Position numbers and translations under genes: made by a program. A DNA stretch of 64,000 nt from Sulfuriferula sp. AH1 (GTDB lineage Bacteria; Pseudomonadota; Gammaproteobacteria; Burkholderiales; Sulfuriferulaceae), in contig NZ_CP021138.1 of assembly GCF_002162035.1 (NCBI RefSeq), positions 868,001-932,000 on the forward strand. The letters are read 5' to 3'. Shown here one piece after another: positions 11,034-21,333 of this stretch (its first letter is position 1; each line of letters opens with the position of its first letter). A model generated the notes under the pieces. That model was not told where the DNA came from and searched no databases. It worked only from the letters and a program-made list of their open reading frames with translations.

Positions 11034-11804
11034 ATGATACATGAAACTGCAATTATCCATCTGGGTGCACAGCTGGGCACGAATGTCAGCATCGGCCCGT
11101 ACAGCATCATCGGCGAACACGTGCAGATCGGCGATGGCACCACCGTTGCCGCCCATGCGGTGATTCACGGGCACACCACGATTGGACGCGATAACCGGAT
11201 TTTCCAGTTCTGCTCTCTGGGCGAAATCCCGCAGGATAAAAAATATGCAGGCGAACCGACGCGACTGGAAATAGGCGATCGCAACATTATTCGCGAGTTC
11301 TGCACGTTTAACGTCGGTACGATACAGGACGTGGGTGTAACCCGCGTCGGCAATGATAACTGGATCATGGCGTATGTCCATCTGGCGCATGATTGCCAGG
11401 TGGGGAACAATACCATCTTTGCCAATAATGCTTCGCTGGCCGGACACGTGCATGTAGGCGATTATGCAATCCTCGGCGGCTTTACCGGTGTGCATCAATT
11501 CTGCAAGATAGGCGCACACGTGATGACGGGTATTTCCAGTGTGGTGTTCAAGGATATTCCGCCTTATGTGATGGCGGCAGGGCAGCCGGCTGCACCGCAT
11601 GGCCTGAATAGCGAAGGACTCAAGCGCCGAGGTTTTTCAGCAGCGGCGCTCGCCGGACTGAAGCGCGCCTATAAAATTCTCTATCGTGAAGGTCTGAGTT
11701 TTAGCGAAGCGCAAACCAGGCTGGCTGAACTCGTTGCAGAAGTGCCGGAAGTCGCGTTGATCTCGGACTTTTTGGCACAATCCGAACGTGGAATTATCCG
11801 TTGA
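11034..11804 (+). CDS. lpxA: UDP-N-acetylglucosamine acyltransferase
   Basis: This 256-residue trimeric acyltransferase performs the first step of lipid A synthesis, 3-O-acylation of UDP-GlcNAc. Hexapeptide repeats fill residues 1-185 (IGPYSIIGEHVQIGDG at the start), with the catalytic His in VHLAHDCQVGNN and the FTGVHQFCKIGAH stretch; a helical C-terminal domain follows. It starts 15 bases after fabZ and abuts lpxB. Confidence 0.96.
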   Translation: MIHETAIIHLGAQLGTNVSIGPYSIIGEHVQIGDGTTVAAHAVIHGHTTIGRDNRIFQFCSLGEIPQDKKYAGEPTRLEIGDRNIIREFCTFNVGTIQDVGVTRVGNDNWIMAYVHLAHDCQVGNNTIFANNASLAGHVHVGDYAILGGFTGVHQFCKIGAHVMTGISSVVFKDIPPYVMAAGQPAAPHGLNSEGLKRRGFSAAALAGLKRAYKILYREGLSFSEAQTRLAELVAEVPEVALISDFLAQSERGIIR

Positions 11805-11806
11805 TT

Positions 11807-12970
11807 ATGGAAGCCAAAAGTCGACCGCCGCGCATAGCTATTGTCGCAGGCGAAGCTTCCGGTGATTTGTTGGGCAGTCATCTGATCAAGGCGATCAAGT
11901 CTCGTTGTCCGACCGCCGAATTCTACGGGATCGCCGGGCCGAAAATGATTTTTGCTGGCGCCCGGACGCTGTTTGCGATGGAAAAGCTCTCGGTCAACGG
12001 TTATGTCGAGGTGCTGCGTCATTTGCCGGAGATACTGGGCATACGGCGTAAACTCAAGCAGGCCATACTGGCCGACCCGCCGGATTTATTTATCGGCATT
12101 GACGCGCCGGATTTTAATCTGGGACTGGAATCCGACCTGAAAGCGCGTGGCATCCCTACTGTCCATTACGTCAGTCCGTCGATCTGGGCCTGGCGCGGTG
12201 GTCGCATCAAAAAAATCGCGCGTGCGGTATCGCATATGCTGGTGGTATTCCCGTTTGAAGAGGCGATCTACCGCAATGCCGGGATCCCGGTGACCTATGT
12301 CGGCCATCCGCTGGCTGATATGCTGCCGGAGCAACCGGATAAGCTGGCTACGCGCGAACGCTTGAATCTGCCAGCGGCTACACCCATTATCGCCTTGTTA
12401 CCCGGCAGCCGCGTAGGCGAGCTGCAGCAGCATGCACAGTTATTCGTGGAGACGGCTCAGCTGGTGCAGGCGCATTATCCCGAAGTGCGCTTCGTTGTGC
12501 CGCTGATCAGTCGGGCGACGCGCGAGATATTTACCGCAGCGCTGCATGCCTGTGATCATCCGCCGTCGATACAGATGATGATCGGTCACGCCGATTATGC
12601 GATGACTGCGGCCGATCTGGTGCTGGTTGCTTCGGGTACGGCAACGCTGGAGGCCGCGTTGCTGAAACGGCCGATGGTGATCACTTATCGGGTGCCGAAA
12701 TTCACAGCTTACCTGATGCGGCGTCAGGCTTATTTGCCGTGGGTGGGTTTGCCTAACATCCTGGCCAATCGCGATGTGGTGCCGGAACTGGTGCAGGAAA
12801 ACGCCACTGCCCCGCAATTGGCCGCAGCCTTGATTGCCCTGCTGGGCGATAAAACCCGCCGTGCCGAGATAGAAACCGAATTCAACCGGCAATACCGGGT
12901 ATTGAAGCAGAATACCGCGGAAAAAATGGCCGATGCCGTGCTGCCCTATTTGAGAAGCAAATGCGCCTGA
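11807..12970 (+). CDS. lpxB: Lipid-A-disaccharide synthase
   Basis: This peripheral membrane glycosyltransferase (387 residues from this start) joins UDP-2,3-diacyl-GlcN and lipid X to form the lipid A disaccharide. Family features are [15 protein letters not shown] at the N terminus, [33 protein letters not shown] and a late ASGTATLE donor-site motif. ATG at 11807 is preferred; a TTG two codons upstream (11801) overlapping the lpxA stop is possible. It overlaps rnhB by 10 bases. Confidence 0.96.
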   Translation: MEAKSRPPRIAIVAGEASGDLLGSHLIKAIKSRCPTAEFYGIAGPKMIFAGARTLFAMEKLSVNGYVEVLRHLPEILGIRRKLKQAILADPPDLFIGIDAPDFNLGLESDLKARGIPTVHYVSPSIWAWRGGRIKKIARAVSHMLVVFPFEEAIYRNAGIPVTYVGHPLADMLPEQPDKLATRERLNLPAATPIIALLPGSRVGELQQHAQLFVETAQLVQAHYPEVRFVVPLISRATREIFTAALHACDHPPSIQMMIGHADYAMTAADLVLVASGTATLEAALLKRPMVITYRVPKFTAYLMRRQAYLPWVGLPNILANRDVVPELVQENATAPQLAAALIALLGDKTRRAEIETEFNRQYRVLKQNTAEKMADAVLPYLRSKCA

Positions 12971-13536
12971 TCTGCGGCGTGGATGAGGCAGGGCGCGGGC
13001 CGCTGGCCGGTGCCGTGTACGCCGCTGCGGTGATTCTCGACCCGGCACGACCGATAGACGGATTGAATGACTCGAAGAAATTGACCGCCAAGCGCCGGGA
13101 TGAACTCGAACTGCTTATTATGGAACGTTCACTGGCATACGCAGTCAGTTTCGCAACGGCAGCCGAAATCGACCAGATTAATATCCTGCAGGCTTCGCTG
13201 CTGGCGATGCAACGGGCGATTATGACGTTGGACAAGGTGCCTGACGAGGTGCTGGTCGACGGGCTGCATTGCCCGAAGATAAATCTGCCGAGCCGCGCCA
13301 TAGTTCAGGGCGACCTGTCGGAGCCGTCTATTTCTGCGGCGTCGATCCTGGCCAAGACCGCGCGTGACCGGGATATGCTGCGCCTGCATGCGCTTTATCC
13401 GCAATACGGTTTCGATCAGCATAAAGGTTATCCGACCGAGACGCATATGGCGGCGCTGCTGCAACACGGCGTTTCGCCGGAGCATCGTTTGAGTTATGCG
13501 CCCATTCAGGGCCTGGCGCAAAAAACACTGTTTTAG
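12961..13536 (+). CDS. rnhB: Ribonuclease HII
   Basis: This 191-residue endonuclease removes ribonucleotides misincorporated into DNA. The two-metal site begins with D8-E9 in [14 protein letters not shown]; later Asp ligands lie in VLVDGLHCP and the [11 protein letters not shown] region. The 3' position after lpxB is the standard order in beta- and gammaproteobacteria, and the 10-base overlap suggests co-translation at the end of the operon. Confidence 0.96.
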   Translation: MRLICGVDEAGRGPLAGAVYAAAVILDPARPIDGLNDSKKLTAKRRDELELLIMERSLAYAVSFATAAEIDQINILQASLLAMQRAIMTLDKVPDEVLVDGLHCPKINLPSRAIVQGDLSEPSISAASILAKTARDRDMLRLHALYPQYGFDQHKGYPTETHMAALLQHGVSPEHRLSYAPIQGLAQKTLF

Positions 13537-13618
13537 TCAGCGCCTGCGTGACGTAGCGTGGTTAACCAGCAAGGAACATTGTTGTTGGGATTGCATTCAT
13601 TCATTGAAAGGAAATTAC

Positions 13619-14065
13619 ATGATTTTGGCAAAGTTTTTACATGTGTTGAGTGTGGTGATCTGGGTAGGCGGAATGTTCTTTGCATATATGGCATTGCGTC
13701 CGATTGCCGCTGAACGGCTGGAACCGCCGCAGCGTCTGAGTTTGTGGGAAGGCGTATTCGGCCGGTTCTTTCCTTGGGTGTGGGCGTCTGTTGCGCTGAT
13801 ACTGGTTAGCGGTTTGTACATGATGGCGCAGCTCGGCAAACCGCCGGTGTATGTGATGCTCATGTTCGTGCTCGGCGTGGTCATGATGCTGCTGTTCGCG
13901 CACGTATTCTTTGCGCCATTCAAGCGTCTCAAGCGTGCCGTTGTCGCGCAGGACTGGAAAGCCGGCGGTGGCGCTCTCGGTCAGATCCGCAAGCTGATTG
14001 CGATCAATCTGACCCTGGGCCTGCTGACGGTAACCATCGCGACGCTGGGTGTTTATCTAGGATAG
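13619..14065 (+). CDS. CopD-family integral membrane protein
   Basis: This 148-residue protein has about four membrane segments. The N-terminal part (KFLHVLSVVIWVGGMFFAYM) has the His and WxGG pattern of the CopD/YcnJ-like membrane domain, which in some members is linked to copper uptake; the substrate here is unknown. ATG at 13619 is chosen over longer in-frame starts because GAAAGGAA precedes it and the hydrophobic N terminus starts there. Its last 9 bases overlap the convergent M14 peptidase gene. Confidence 0.7.
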   Translation: MILAKFLHVLSVVIWVGGMFFAYMALRPIAAERLEPPQRLSLWEGVFGRFFPWVWASVALILVSGLYMMAQLGKPPVYVMLMFVLGVVMMLLFAHVFFAPFKRLKRAVVAQDWKAGGGALGQIRKLIAINLTLGLLTVTIATLGVYLG

Positions 14066-15175
14066 TTTCAGGCAATGCGTCAGTATGGGTGACAGCAGCG
14101 CGGCACCCAGATGCTTGCTGCGTGCCGCGCTCCAGCCATGTTGCGGATCAGGCAAATCGGCATTGTCCTTGAACGGCATTTCCAGCGTCAGCGATACGCA
14201 ACCGAAGTGATGGCCAATGTATTTTGATGCCAACGTCAGCATTTCATCCGAAAAACGATCCGGCGCATAGCCGTATTGCGTCTGGAAATCCGGGCTGGCC
14301 TGTTGCAGCATGCGGGTGAATTCGAATTGCTTCGCCACCAGTTCCGGCGCGTAACCGGGTATCATTTCGCAACCGTCGGTGAATACGTACGGGATGGTCT
14401 CATCGCCGTGGATATCGAGGAATAGTGCAACGCCGGTATCGTGCATGGCCTGGCGCACATGCAGCACTTCCGGGCTGCGTGCGAGACTGGGCTGCTGCCA
14501 TTCCCGGTTCAGATTGACGCCGGCCGCATTGCTGCGAAGATTGCCGTGTATGGCACCGTCAGGATTCATGTTGGGAACGATATGCAGCGTGGCGATCTGC
14601 GCCAGCCGCCGTGCTGCGGGGTCGCTGCGATCGGTCAGCCGATCCAGCAAGCCTTCGATCAGCCATTCCGCCATGGTTTCACCGGGATGCTGCCGGGCAA
14701 TGATCCATACCGGCAGTACGCCTTTGCCCCAGTGGATAGCGTCCAGAGGGCGTCCTTCCATGCTGTTTCCCAAAGAACTGATGCGCACATTGTCCGCCGT
14801 CGAGACGCGGGCAAGCAAATCCAGATGGCGCTCGTAAGCATAAGGCGCGAAATAGGCATAATACACATCGTCATGCTGCGGGCGGTGGCGTATGGTCAGC
14901 ACTTGCCCGTCATAATCGGTAGGGACGCGGAACCAGTTATGCCGGTCATAGCTCGCCATGGCCTGATAATCCTGCCAGCCGTCGGCATAGGTACAATCGC
15001 CTGCATTCAGCAAACGCAGCGTGAGCGGAGTGTCGGCAGCGCTATGAACGCGGAAATAGAACCATTGACGGAATTCTGCGGCGTTATCGGCCCGGATATT
15101 CAACTGGATAGTACTGGCGTCGGCAGCGGACAGGACTTCAATCGCACCGGCATCGAATTGACTGGAAATTAACAT
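14057..15175 (-). CDS. M14-family zinc carboxypeptidase (cytosolic carboxypeptidase-like)
   Basis: This 372-residue protein has an N-terminal beta domain (about 1-125) of the type found in bacterial AGBL/CCP relatives, followed by the peptidase domain. Zinc ligands are H163 and E166 (ARQHPGETMAE) and H256 (LFLDIHGDE), with substrate-binding NLNREW and the general base E332 in LTLEMPF. No signal peptide is seen, so it is probably cytoplasmic. The substrate is unknown; eukaryotic relatives trim C-terminal glutamates. It is convergent with the CopD-like gene and preceded by a strong hairpin. Confidence 0.88.
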   Translation of the reverse strand: MLISSQFDAGAIEVLSAADASTIQLNIRADNAAEFRQWFYFRVHSAADTPLTLRLLNAGDCTYADGWQDYQAMASYDRHNWFRVPTDYDGQVLTIRHRPQHDDVYYAYFAPYAYERHLDLLARVSTADNVRISSLGNSMEGRPLDAIHWGKGVLPVWIIARQHPGETMAEWLIEGLLDRLTDRSDPAARRLAQIATLHIVPNMNPDGAIHGNLRSNAAGVNLNREWQQPSLARSPEVLHVRQAMHDTGVALFLDIHGDETIPYVFTDGCEMIPGYAPELVAKQFEFTRMLQQASPDFQTQYGYAPDRFSDEMLTLASKYIGHHFGCVSLTLEMPFKDNADLPDPQHGWSAARSKHLGAALLSPILTHCLKLS

Positions 15176-15180
15176 TGCAT

Positions 15181-15216
15181 CTGCGGTTTAATCATGAAAT
15201 GCAGATTAAACCGCAG
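15181..15216. repeat. Perfect 13-bp inverted repeat in the gap upstream of the M14 peptidase gene
   Basis: CTGCGGTTTAATC (15181-15193) and its exact complement (15204-15216) flank a 10-base loop. It lies between the DUF2892 gene and the M14 gene, 5 bases from the M14 start. No T tract follows on the minus strand, so it is not a classic terminator. It could be an mRNA hairpin affecting M14 translation or a protein-binding palindrome. Confidence 0.6.
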
Positions 15217-15237
15217 GTGCAGGCAAAACGCTAGCGC

Positions 15238-15426
15238 TTACCTGGTTTTGCAGGAATTTAGCCCAAGTAGTGCGTATGCCGGGCACCAGCTGATAATGCC
15301 GGTTGCCAACGGTACTACGCCTATCCATCCCCAGAGGCCTATCGTGCCGGTTGCCGCCAGTGCGATCAGAGCCAGCCCGCCAATAATACGAACTGCACGG
15401 TCAACAGTGCCAACATTATGGATCAT
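15238..15426 (-). CDS. Small DUF2892 membrane protein
   Basis: This 62-residue protein has two hydrophobic segments. It matches the DUF2892 (YgaP-like transmembrane) pattern: an N-terminal NVGTVDRAVRIIGG, two membrane helices and a short C-terminal segment with WCPAYALLG and Cys. In some proteins this unit is fused to rhodanese domains; here it stands alone. A GGAGAG ribosome site lies before ATG at 15426. Function is unknown. Confidence 0.75.
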   Translation of the reverse strand: MIHNVGTVDRAVRIIGGLALIALAATGTIGLWGWIGVVPLATGIISWCPAYALLGLNSCKTR

Positions 15427-15492
15427 CGCCTCTCTCCTGTTTATATTAATGGGATGCTTATTAGAACATAAACAGCATGCTGATGTATGCGC

Positions 15493-16221
15493 TTATTGAC
15501 CGGTTGCAGCCACCATCAGTCGTTTCATATCGCGCACCGCGGCTTCCCAGCCGACAAACAGTGCCTGCGCGACAATCGCATGACCGATGTTGAGTTCGGC
15601 GACGCCGGGGATGGCGGCAATAGCCTGGACGTTGTGATAATGCAGACCGTGTCCGGCATTGACCTGCAAACCCAGTGCATTGCCGTATTCGACTGCGCGG
15701 ATGATGCGCCGCAGCTCATTGGCCTCGTCGTGGGCGTTCTCCGCATCGGCGAAGCGACCGGTGTGGATCTCTATTACCGGTGCACCGCAGGCGCGGGCGG
15801 CATCCAGCTGGCGCTCGTCGGCGTCGATGAACAGGGAGACGCGAATGCCGGCATTAGCGAGCACGTCGCAGGCATGTTTGACTTTATCGAGTTGCCCGGC
15901 CACATCCAGGCCGCCTTCGGTGGTGAGTTCCTCGCGGCGTTCCGGTACCAGGCAGACGTCTTGCGGCTTGACCCGGCAGGCGATACCCAGCATTTCGTCG
16001 GTGACGGCCATTTCCAGATTCATGCGCGTGGTAAGCACCTGGCTCAGTGTGTCTACGTCATGGTCCTGAATATGGCGGCGGTCTTCGCGCAGGTGCAGAG
16101 TAATGGCGTCGGCACCTGCCATTTCGGCAACGAGCGCAGCCTGTACCGGGCTCGGGTAACGGGTACCGCGGGCCTGACGGATGGTGACGATATGGTCGAT
16201 GTTGACGCCGAGCTGGATCAT
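15493..16221 (-). CDS. pdxJ: Pyridoxine 5'-phosphate synthase
   Basis: This 242-residue TIM-barrel enzyme condenses 1-deoxyxylulose 5-phosphate with 3-amino-2-oxopropyl phosphate to form pyridoxine 5'-phosphate. Motifs include [17 protein letters not shown] at the N terminus, [23 protein letters not shown] and the GHGLHYHN phosphate loop. Its ATG overlaps the recO stop (ATGA), so it is translationally coupled in the era-recO-pdxJ unit. The acpS gene that often follows is absent; a DUF2892 gene comes next. Confidence 0.96.
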   Translation of the reverse strand: MIQLGVNIDHIVTIRQARGTRYPSPVQAALVAEMAGADAITLHLREDRRHIQDHDVDTLSQVLTTRMNLEMAVTDEMLGIACRVKPQDVCLVPERREELTTEGGLDVAGQLDKVKHACDVLANAGIRVSLFIDADERQLDAARACGAPVIEIHTGRFADAENAHDEANELRRIIRAVEYGNALGLQVNAGHGLHYHNVQAIAAIPGVAELNIGHAIVAQALFVGWEAAVRDMKRLMVAATGQ

Positions 16222-16979
16222 AACTGTTGTAAATCCTTGAGTAGTTCTCGCGCATGCAGGGTTTGTCCGGCGAGGTGGTGGTTAATGATGTGTCGCATCA
16301 GTTGCTTGCCCTGAGTCAGGCTGGCGGGGTCGGCATAATCGCCGCTGGCAAGATCGAGCAGCGTTTTGCCGCGCAGAATGATGCCGCCGGGCATGTGTTC
16401 GTCTGTGGCAAGGCAGGCGCCGCGCTCGCAGACGTAGCTGTAATACTGCTCGGCGATGACGGGTTTGCTGCTATCGGCTTCATGGGTGAACGGTTGTGCG
16501 TAGCCGAGCTCGGCGAGCAGGCATTGCTCGAAACGGCGCAGGATGACGGCGTAGCCGGTCTGGGTCAGGCCTGGCGTGGCCAGCGCCTGCAAGGTAGCGT
16601 AATAATGTTCGAACAATTGCGGATGCGGGTCGTCGCGGGCCAGCAGTTTGAGCATGAGCTCATTGATGTAAAAGCCGCACAATAGCCCCATGCCCTGTGG
16701 CAGCGCCAGCCCGCCTTGCCATTCGGCTTTGTGCAGGGTGCGCAGCTCATTCTTGCCGGCAAATGATAGCAGCAGCGGGGTGAAAGCCTGCATCAGGCCG
16801 CGCAGTTGGGAGCGCGGACGGCGGGCGCCGCGCGCCACCAGCGCAACGCGGCCATGCTCACGGGTAAAGGTTTCGATGATCAGGCTGGTTTCGCGGAAAT
16901 GATAGCTGTGCAGCACCAGCCCTACCGTGTTATCTACACGGCTACGTTCGTGGGCGGAGCTGGGAAGCCTGGCAGTCAT
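16218..16979 (-). CDS. recO: DNA repair protein RecO
   Basis: This 253-residue protein loads RecA onto SSB-coated single-stranded DNA in the RecFOR pathway. The N-terminal OB-fold is recognisable ([22 protein letters not shown]) and is followed by the helical domain ([24 protein letters not shown], split by conserved Leu positions). A four-Cys zinc site as in some relatives is not evident. It sits 14 bases after era. Confidence 0.93.
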   Translation of the reverse strand: MTARLPSSAHERSRVDNTVGLVLHSYHFRETSLIIETFTREHGRVALVARGARRPRSQLRGLMQAFTPLLLSFAGKNELRTLHKAEWQGGLALPQGMGLLCGFYINELMLKLLARDDPHPQLFEHYYATLQALATPGLTQTGYAVILRRFEQCLLAELGYAQPFTHEADSSKPVIAEQYYSYVCERGACLATDEHMPGGIILRGKTLLDLASGDYADPASLTQGKQLMRHIINHHLAGQTLHARELLKDLQQL

Positions 16980-16993
16980 GAATTAACGTAAAC

Positions 16994-17890
16994 TTAGTCG
17001 TAGCCGAGCTGCTTGAGGATGCGTTCGCTGTCCGCCCAGCCGCCTTTGACCTTGACCCACAGCTCCAGGTACACTTTGCCGCCGAACAGGCGTTCCATAT
17101 CCAGCCGTGCTGAGGTGCCGATTTCCTTGAGCTTGCTGCCCTCGTGGCCGATGAGAATGGCTTTCTGGTTGTCCTTGTCGACCAGAATGCTGGCAAAGAT
17201 GCGGCGCAATTCGCCTTCCTGCTCGAATTTTTCGATCATTACGCTGGCGGAGTACGGCACTTCTTCGCCGGACAGGCGGAATACCTTCTCGCGCACGATT
17301 TCGGCCGCGAGGAAACGCTCGCTTTTATCGGTGATATCATCCTCGTCAAACATCGGTACGGCGACCGGCAGGTACTTGCGGATCTCGGCCAGCAGTTGCG
17401 GCAAGTGTTCGCCATTGCGTGCGGAGATGGGCACGATGGATGCAAATTTGAAGCGCTCGTTCATCGATGCCATAAACGGCAGCAGCTGGTCTTTTTCCTT
17501 GACCAGATCGATCTTGTTGAGCACCAGTATCACCGGCAGGTCGCTGGGCAGTAATTCCAGCACTTTCTGATCGCGCGCATCGAACCGCGTGCCTTCGATC
17601 ACGAACAGCACCACGTCAGTCGAGTGCAGCGCATCCACCACGGTTTTGTTCATGCCGCGATTGAGCGCGCTGCTGTATTGCGTCTGAAAGCCGGGCGTAT
17701 CGACGAAAATGAACTGCGCGTCGTCACCGGTATAGATGCCGTGGATGCGATGACGCGTGGTTTGCGCCTTGCGCGAGGTAATGCTGACCTTGGCCCCGAC
17801 GATACGGTTGGTAAGCGTGGATTTGCCTACGTTGGGGCGACCGATAACGGCGATAAAGCCGGTGCGAAAATCGGGATTGCTGGTGTCCAT
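16994..17890 (-). CDS. era: GTPase Era
   Basis: This 298-residue essential GTPase acts in 16S rRNA maturation and 30S assembly. G motifs are visible: [12 protein letters not shown] (P-loop), DTPGFQ (G3) and NKID (G4). The C-terminal KH domain carries [15 protein letters not shown]. In most proteobacteria era directly follows rnc and often overlaps it; here rnc is about 30 kb away and a divergent glycosyltransferase gene lies upstream, so era must have its own promoter in the 262-base gap. Confidence 0.97.
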   Translation of the reverse strand: MDTSNPDFRTGFIAVIGRPNVGKSTLTNRIVGAKVSITSRKAQTTRHRIHGIYTGDDAQFIFVDTPGFQTQYSSALNRGMNKTVVDALHSTDVVLFVIEGTRFDARDQKVLELLPSDLPVILVLNKIDLVKEKDQLLPFMASMNERFKFASIVPISARNGEHLPQLLAEIRKYLPVAVPMFDEDDITDKSERFLAAEIVREKVFRLSGEEVPYSASVMIEKFEQEGELRRIFASILVDKDNQKAILIGHEGSKLKEIGTSARLDMERLFGGKVYLELWVKVKGGWADSERILKQLGYD

Positions 17891-18152
17891 GGTGTTGACC
17901 GGGGATAGCGGGAGAATACCTGTATTTTAACCTAAAAAGACCGCCAGCTTGAAATTGACTCCTCAGCCTTTTTGCGAGCAGGATCAAATGCCGCAGCGCT
18001 GCCCGATATATCACTGCGATAACCTGAATGTAATGACGATGCGCTATAATCCGCGGGCCGGGCGATTGTCGCAAGTGTGGCCCCGGCGTGTTATCCGGCC
18101 GACGAATTGCCGGGCATCCATTCACATTGATTTTGAAATTTATAGCGTGCTC

Positions 18153-18917
18153 ATGACGACGACTTCCGCTACCCATCTCGTACTCATACCCAGTTATAAC
18201 CCGGGAGAGAAAGTTTATGAAACCGTGCGTGCAGCGCGTCAGTACTGGCAGCCGGTCTGGGTCGTCGTCGATGGCAGTACCGACGGCACGGCAGCCGGGT
18301 TGCAGGCCATGGCGGCCGAGGATGACGGTCTGCGCGTGATCGTGTTGGCGCACAATCAGGGTAAAGGCGCCGCGGTATTGCATGGCATCGATCTGGCAGC
18401 TGCTGCCGGGTTCACTCATGTGCTGACGATGGATTCGGACGGTCAGCATCCAGCCGAGCAGATCCCGGTGTTCATGGATGCATCGATCAGCGCGCCTGCG
18501 GTCATGGTGCTGGGTATGCCGGTATTCGACGCCAGCGCACCCGCGTTGCGCGTCCAGGGGCGGCGTGTATCCAACGCCTGGGCGAATCTGGAAACGCTAT
18601 GGGCCGGGATAGGTGACTCGTTGTTCGGGTTCCGCGTCTATCCCATTGCACCGTTGCAGCGGGTTATGCGCCATCAGCCGTGGATGCGGCACTTCGATTT
18701 CGACCCGGAGGCCGTGGTACGCTTGTGCTGGCGCGGCGTGAGGCCGGTGAACCTGCCCGCCCCGGTGCGCTATTACCGTGCCGAGGAAGGCGGGGTATCG
18801 CACTTCCGTTATTTGCGCGACAACCTGTTATTGAGCTGGATGCATTTACGCCTGTTTCTCGGGTTTGTGTTGCGCTTGCCACTGTTGCTGGTTAAACGTG
18901 GGGTGGGGCGGTTTTGA
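18153..18917 (+). CDS. Family 2 glycosyltransferase
   Basis: This 254-residue GT-A type transferase resembles dolichol-phosphate-mannose-synthase-like enzymes. An N-terminal LIPSYNPGEKVYETV precedes VVVDGSTDGTAAG and the metal-binding MDSDGQHPAEQIP. The C-terminal third has a hydrophobic segment, so membrane association is likely. ATG at 18153 is chosen because it starts just before the fold; longer starts add non-conserved residues. A TATAAT box at 18045-18050 could be its promoter, but the -35 match is poor. Donor and acceptor are unknown; such enzymes also occur in aryl-polyene clusters like the one at 31.7-47.7 kb. Confidence 0.82.
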   Translation: MTTTSATHLVLIPSYNPGEKVYETVRAARQYWQPVWVVVDGSTDGTAAGLQAMAAEDDGLRVIVLAHNQGKGAAVLHGIDLAAAAGFTHVLTMDSDGQHPAEQIPVFMDASISAPAVMVLGMPVFDASAPALRVQGRRVSNAWANLETLWAGIGDSLFGFRVYPIAPLQRVMRHQPWMRHFDFDPEAVVRLCWRGVRPVNLPAPVRYYRAEEGGVSHFRYLRDNLLLSWMHLRLFLGFVLRLPLLLVKRGVGRF

Positions 18918-18994
18918 AAGACTGAGGGCCGGCTATAAAGCATGTCGCCAACTGTATCAGGCCGGCTTTTGTGCCGTCGCACTTGTGCTCAGGG

Positions 18995-19327
18995 TTATGC
19001 ATTTTTGGGTGCGAACATGATGATTGCCATGCCCGCCAATGCAACTGAGGCACCGGTAACATCCCAGACAGTAGGTCTGACTCCATCTACAGACCAGAGC
19101 CACAAAATGGCGACGAAAATGTAAACGCCGCCGTATGCCGCATACACCCGACCTGCCGCTGTCGGGTGGAGCGAGAGCAGCCATGCGAAAAGTGTCAGGC
19201 TCAAAGCGGCTGGAATAAGCAACCAGACACTTTTGCCTTCCTTGAGCCAAAGATATGGAAGATAGCAGCCAACGCTTTCTGCCACCGCAGTAACGAAGAA
19301 GAGGGCTATGGTCTTCAGTTCAAGCAT
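18995..19327 (-). CDS. YnfA/UPF0060-family small membrane protein
   Basis: This 110-residue protein has four predicted membrane helices and clear UPF0060 features: the N-terminal [18 protein letters not shown] and the [16 protein letters not shown] stretch, ending near the C terminus with [10 protein letters not shown]. The family is related to small multidrug-resistance transporters, but its substrate is not established. It is convergent with the glycosyltransferase gene. Confidence 0.9.
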   Translation of the reverse strand: MLELKTIALFFVTAVAESVGCYLPYLWLKEGKSVWLLIPAALSLTLFAWLLSLHPTAAGRVYAAYGGVYIFVAILWLWSVDGVRPTVWDVTGASVALAGMAIIMFAPKNA

Positions 19328-19506
19328 TTGGATTTCTCGCTAATGTGGGTTGAAGTGCGTAACGAAGCTGTAGAAAAAGCATATCCATAAGCCGCATCGT
19401 GCCGCGAACCTAATAAAATACCAAGGATGAAGGTGAGATTAACCATCGTGGTTTGACAATAAAGCATATCCCAAAGCGGGTCTGGCCGGGATTGCCCGGC
19501 GGTAAG

Positions 19507-21180
19507 TCAGTTGCCCGTGTTTGTCGTCAGCCGGTTGGCACCGCTCACCAGCGCCTTGATCGAGGCGGTCACGATATTGCCGTCCATGCCCGCGCCATAA
19601 CATGCATGGCTGCGGCCGGGCGCTGATACTTCCATGAATGCGCAGGCCTGTGCATCGCTGCCGGCACTGTCGCCCATCGAGCGCTCTTCGTAGCTGCATA
19701 CCTGCAGTTCGATATCGAGGCTGCGCAGCGCGTGAATGGCGGCATCGATCGGGCCGTTGCCTTCTCCGGTGAGTACATGGCTTGTGCCGTTTATTTCCAC
19801 ACTCAGGCGGATGCCCTGTGCAGCGCCGTGTTCGAACAGGTGGTGTTCGACATAGCTTAATGGCTGGCCGGCGGCGAGATAGGTCTGCGCGAACAATTGC
19901 CAGATGTCGGCGGCGCTCATTTCTCCGCCGTGTTCATCTACATGGCGCTGCACCGCGCCGGAAAACTCGACCTGCAGGCGGCGCGGCATCACTATGCCGT
20001 ATTCGGTTTCCAGCAGATAAGCGATGCCGCCCTTGCCGGACTGGCTGTTGACCCGAATTACGGAATCGTAGCTGCGGCCCACATCGGCGGGGTCGATGGG
20101 CAGGTAGGGGACGTTCCACAGCGCATCCGGCTGTTGCGCGGCGAAACCTTTCTTGATCGCATCCTGGTGCGAGCCGGAAAAGGCGGTGAACACCAGATCG
20201 CCGACGTAGGGATGGCGCGGATGGATCGGCATCTGGTTGCAGTATTCCACGGTACGCGCCACCGCGTTGATGTCGGAAAAATCGAGGCCCGGCGATACCC
20301 CTTGCGTATAGAGATTAAGCGCCAGGGTGACGATATCGACGTTGCCGGTGCGTTCGCCGTTGCCGAAGAGACAGCCTTCGACGCGATCGGCGCCTGCCAT
20401 CAAGCCCAGTTCGGCTGCGGCCACTGCGGTGCCGCGGTCGTTGTGCGGATGCAGGCTGAGGATGATGCTGTTGCGGCGTGCAAGGTGGCGATGCATCCAC
20501 TCGATCTGGTCGGCGTACACGTTCGACGTCGCCATTTCCACGGTGGTCGGCAAATTGAGGATGACCTTGTTGTCCGGCGTCGCACCCCAGGCGGCAGTCA
20601 CTGCATCGCAGACTTCGAGCGCGAAATCCGGTTCTGTGGCGGTGAAGGTTTCCGGGCTGTATTCCAGCACCCATTCGGTTTCCGGCTGTTCGGCGGCCAG
20701 TTGCCTGATTAGCAGTACGGCGGAAACGGCCATTTCCACCACCTCAGCCTTGCTCATGGCGAATACGATGTCGCGGAACGGCTTCGACGTGGCGTTATAG
20801 ACGTGAACGATGGCCCGGCGCGCGCCTCTGAGCGATTCCATGGTGCGGCGGATCAGGTGCTCGCGCGCCTGGGTGAGCACCTCGATGGTGACGTCGTCGG
20901 GAATGTGGCCGCCCTCGATGATATTGCGCACGAAATCGAAATCGGTCTGCGAGGCGGAAGGGAAGGCGACCTCGATCTCCTTGAAGCCGATGGCGCACAG
21001 CGTACGGAACATGCGCATCTTGCGTTCACCATTCATCGGTTCGAACAGCGACTGATTGCCGTCGCGCAGATCGGTGCTCATCCACACCGGCGGTGCGGTG
21101 ATGGTGCGGTTCGGCCACTGGCGGTCGGCGAGCCGGACTCGCGGAAAAGGGGCGTATTTGCTGGACGGGTCTGGCAACAT
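19507..21180 (-). CDS. leuA: 2-isopropylmalate synthase
   Basis: This 557-residue enzyme makes 2-isopropylmalate from acetyl-CoA and 2-oxoisovalerate, the first step of leucine synthesis. Length and N terminus ([19 protein letters not shown]) match the longer LeuA type 2 family. Catalytic-domain motifs are [28 protein letters not shown] (metal His) and [10 protein letters not shown]. The C-terminal LeuA dimer domain, the leucine feedback site, begins near residue 440. An AT-rich 153-base gap separates it from a divergent Lrp-type regulator, a plausible controller. No leucine-rich leader peptide was seen. Confidence 0.95.
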   Translation of the reverse strand: MLPDPSSKYAPFPRVRLADRQWPNRTITAPPVWMSTDLRDGNQSLFEPMNGERKMRMFRTLCAIGFKEIEVAFPSASQTDFDFVRNIIEGGHIPDDVTIEVLTQAREHLIRRTMESLRGARRAIVHVYNATSKPFRDIVFAMSKAEVVEMAVSAVLLIRQLAAEQPETEWVLEYSPETFTATEPDFALEVCDAVTAAWGATPDNKVILNLPTTVEMATSNVYADQIEWMHRHLARRNSIILSLHPHNDRGTAVAAAELGLMAGADRVEGCLFGNGERTGNVDIVTLALNLYTQGVSPGLDFSDINAVARTVEYCNQMPIHPRHPYVGDLVFTAFSGSHQDAIKKGFAAQQPDALWNVPYLPIDPADVGRSYDSVIRVNSQSGKGGIAYLLETEYGIVMPRRLQVEFSGAVQRHVDEHGGEMSAADIWQLFAQTYLAAGQPLSYVEHHLFEHGAAQGIRLSVEINGTSHVLTGEGNGPIDAAIHALRSLDIELQVCSYEERSMGDSAGSDAQACAFMEVSAPGRSHACYGAGMDGNIVTASIKALVSGANRLTTNTGN

Positions 21181-21333
21181 GATGCTGGCTCCTGCGACTG
21201 TAATCGATGGGAGGAATGTTACGCAAAACCGTCCGGCATGTGCTTGCGTTTTTATGTATTAAATGAGTATAAATAAGCATAAAATTGCGTTATATTTATA
21301 ATTATTTAAATTAAATTCTGTTTATTTAAAATT

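Noticed and set aside
18045-18050. TATAAT box upstream of the glycosyltransferase gene as a promoter
   Set aside because: The -35 position 17 bases upstream has no good match, so it is mentioned only in the gene entry and not listed as a feature.
18927-18968. Possible terminator after the glycosyltransferase (GCCGGC repeated, then TTTT)
   Set aside because: The stem is only 6 bp with a loop near 27 bases, too weak to call.
19897-20712. 271-codon plus-strand open frame opposite leuA
   Set aside because: Antisense to clear LeuA motifs, and no start signals are present.
21181-21333. Leucine attenuator leader peptide before leuA
   Set aside because: No short open frame with clustered Leu codons and no terminator hairpin was found in the AT-rich gap.
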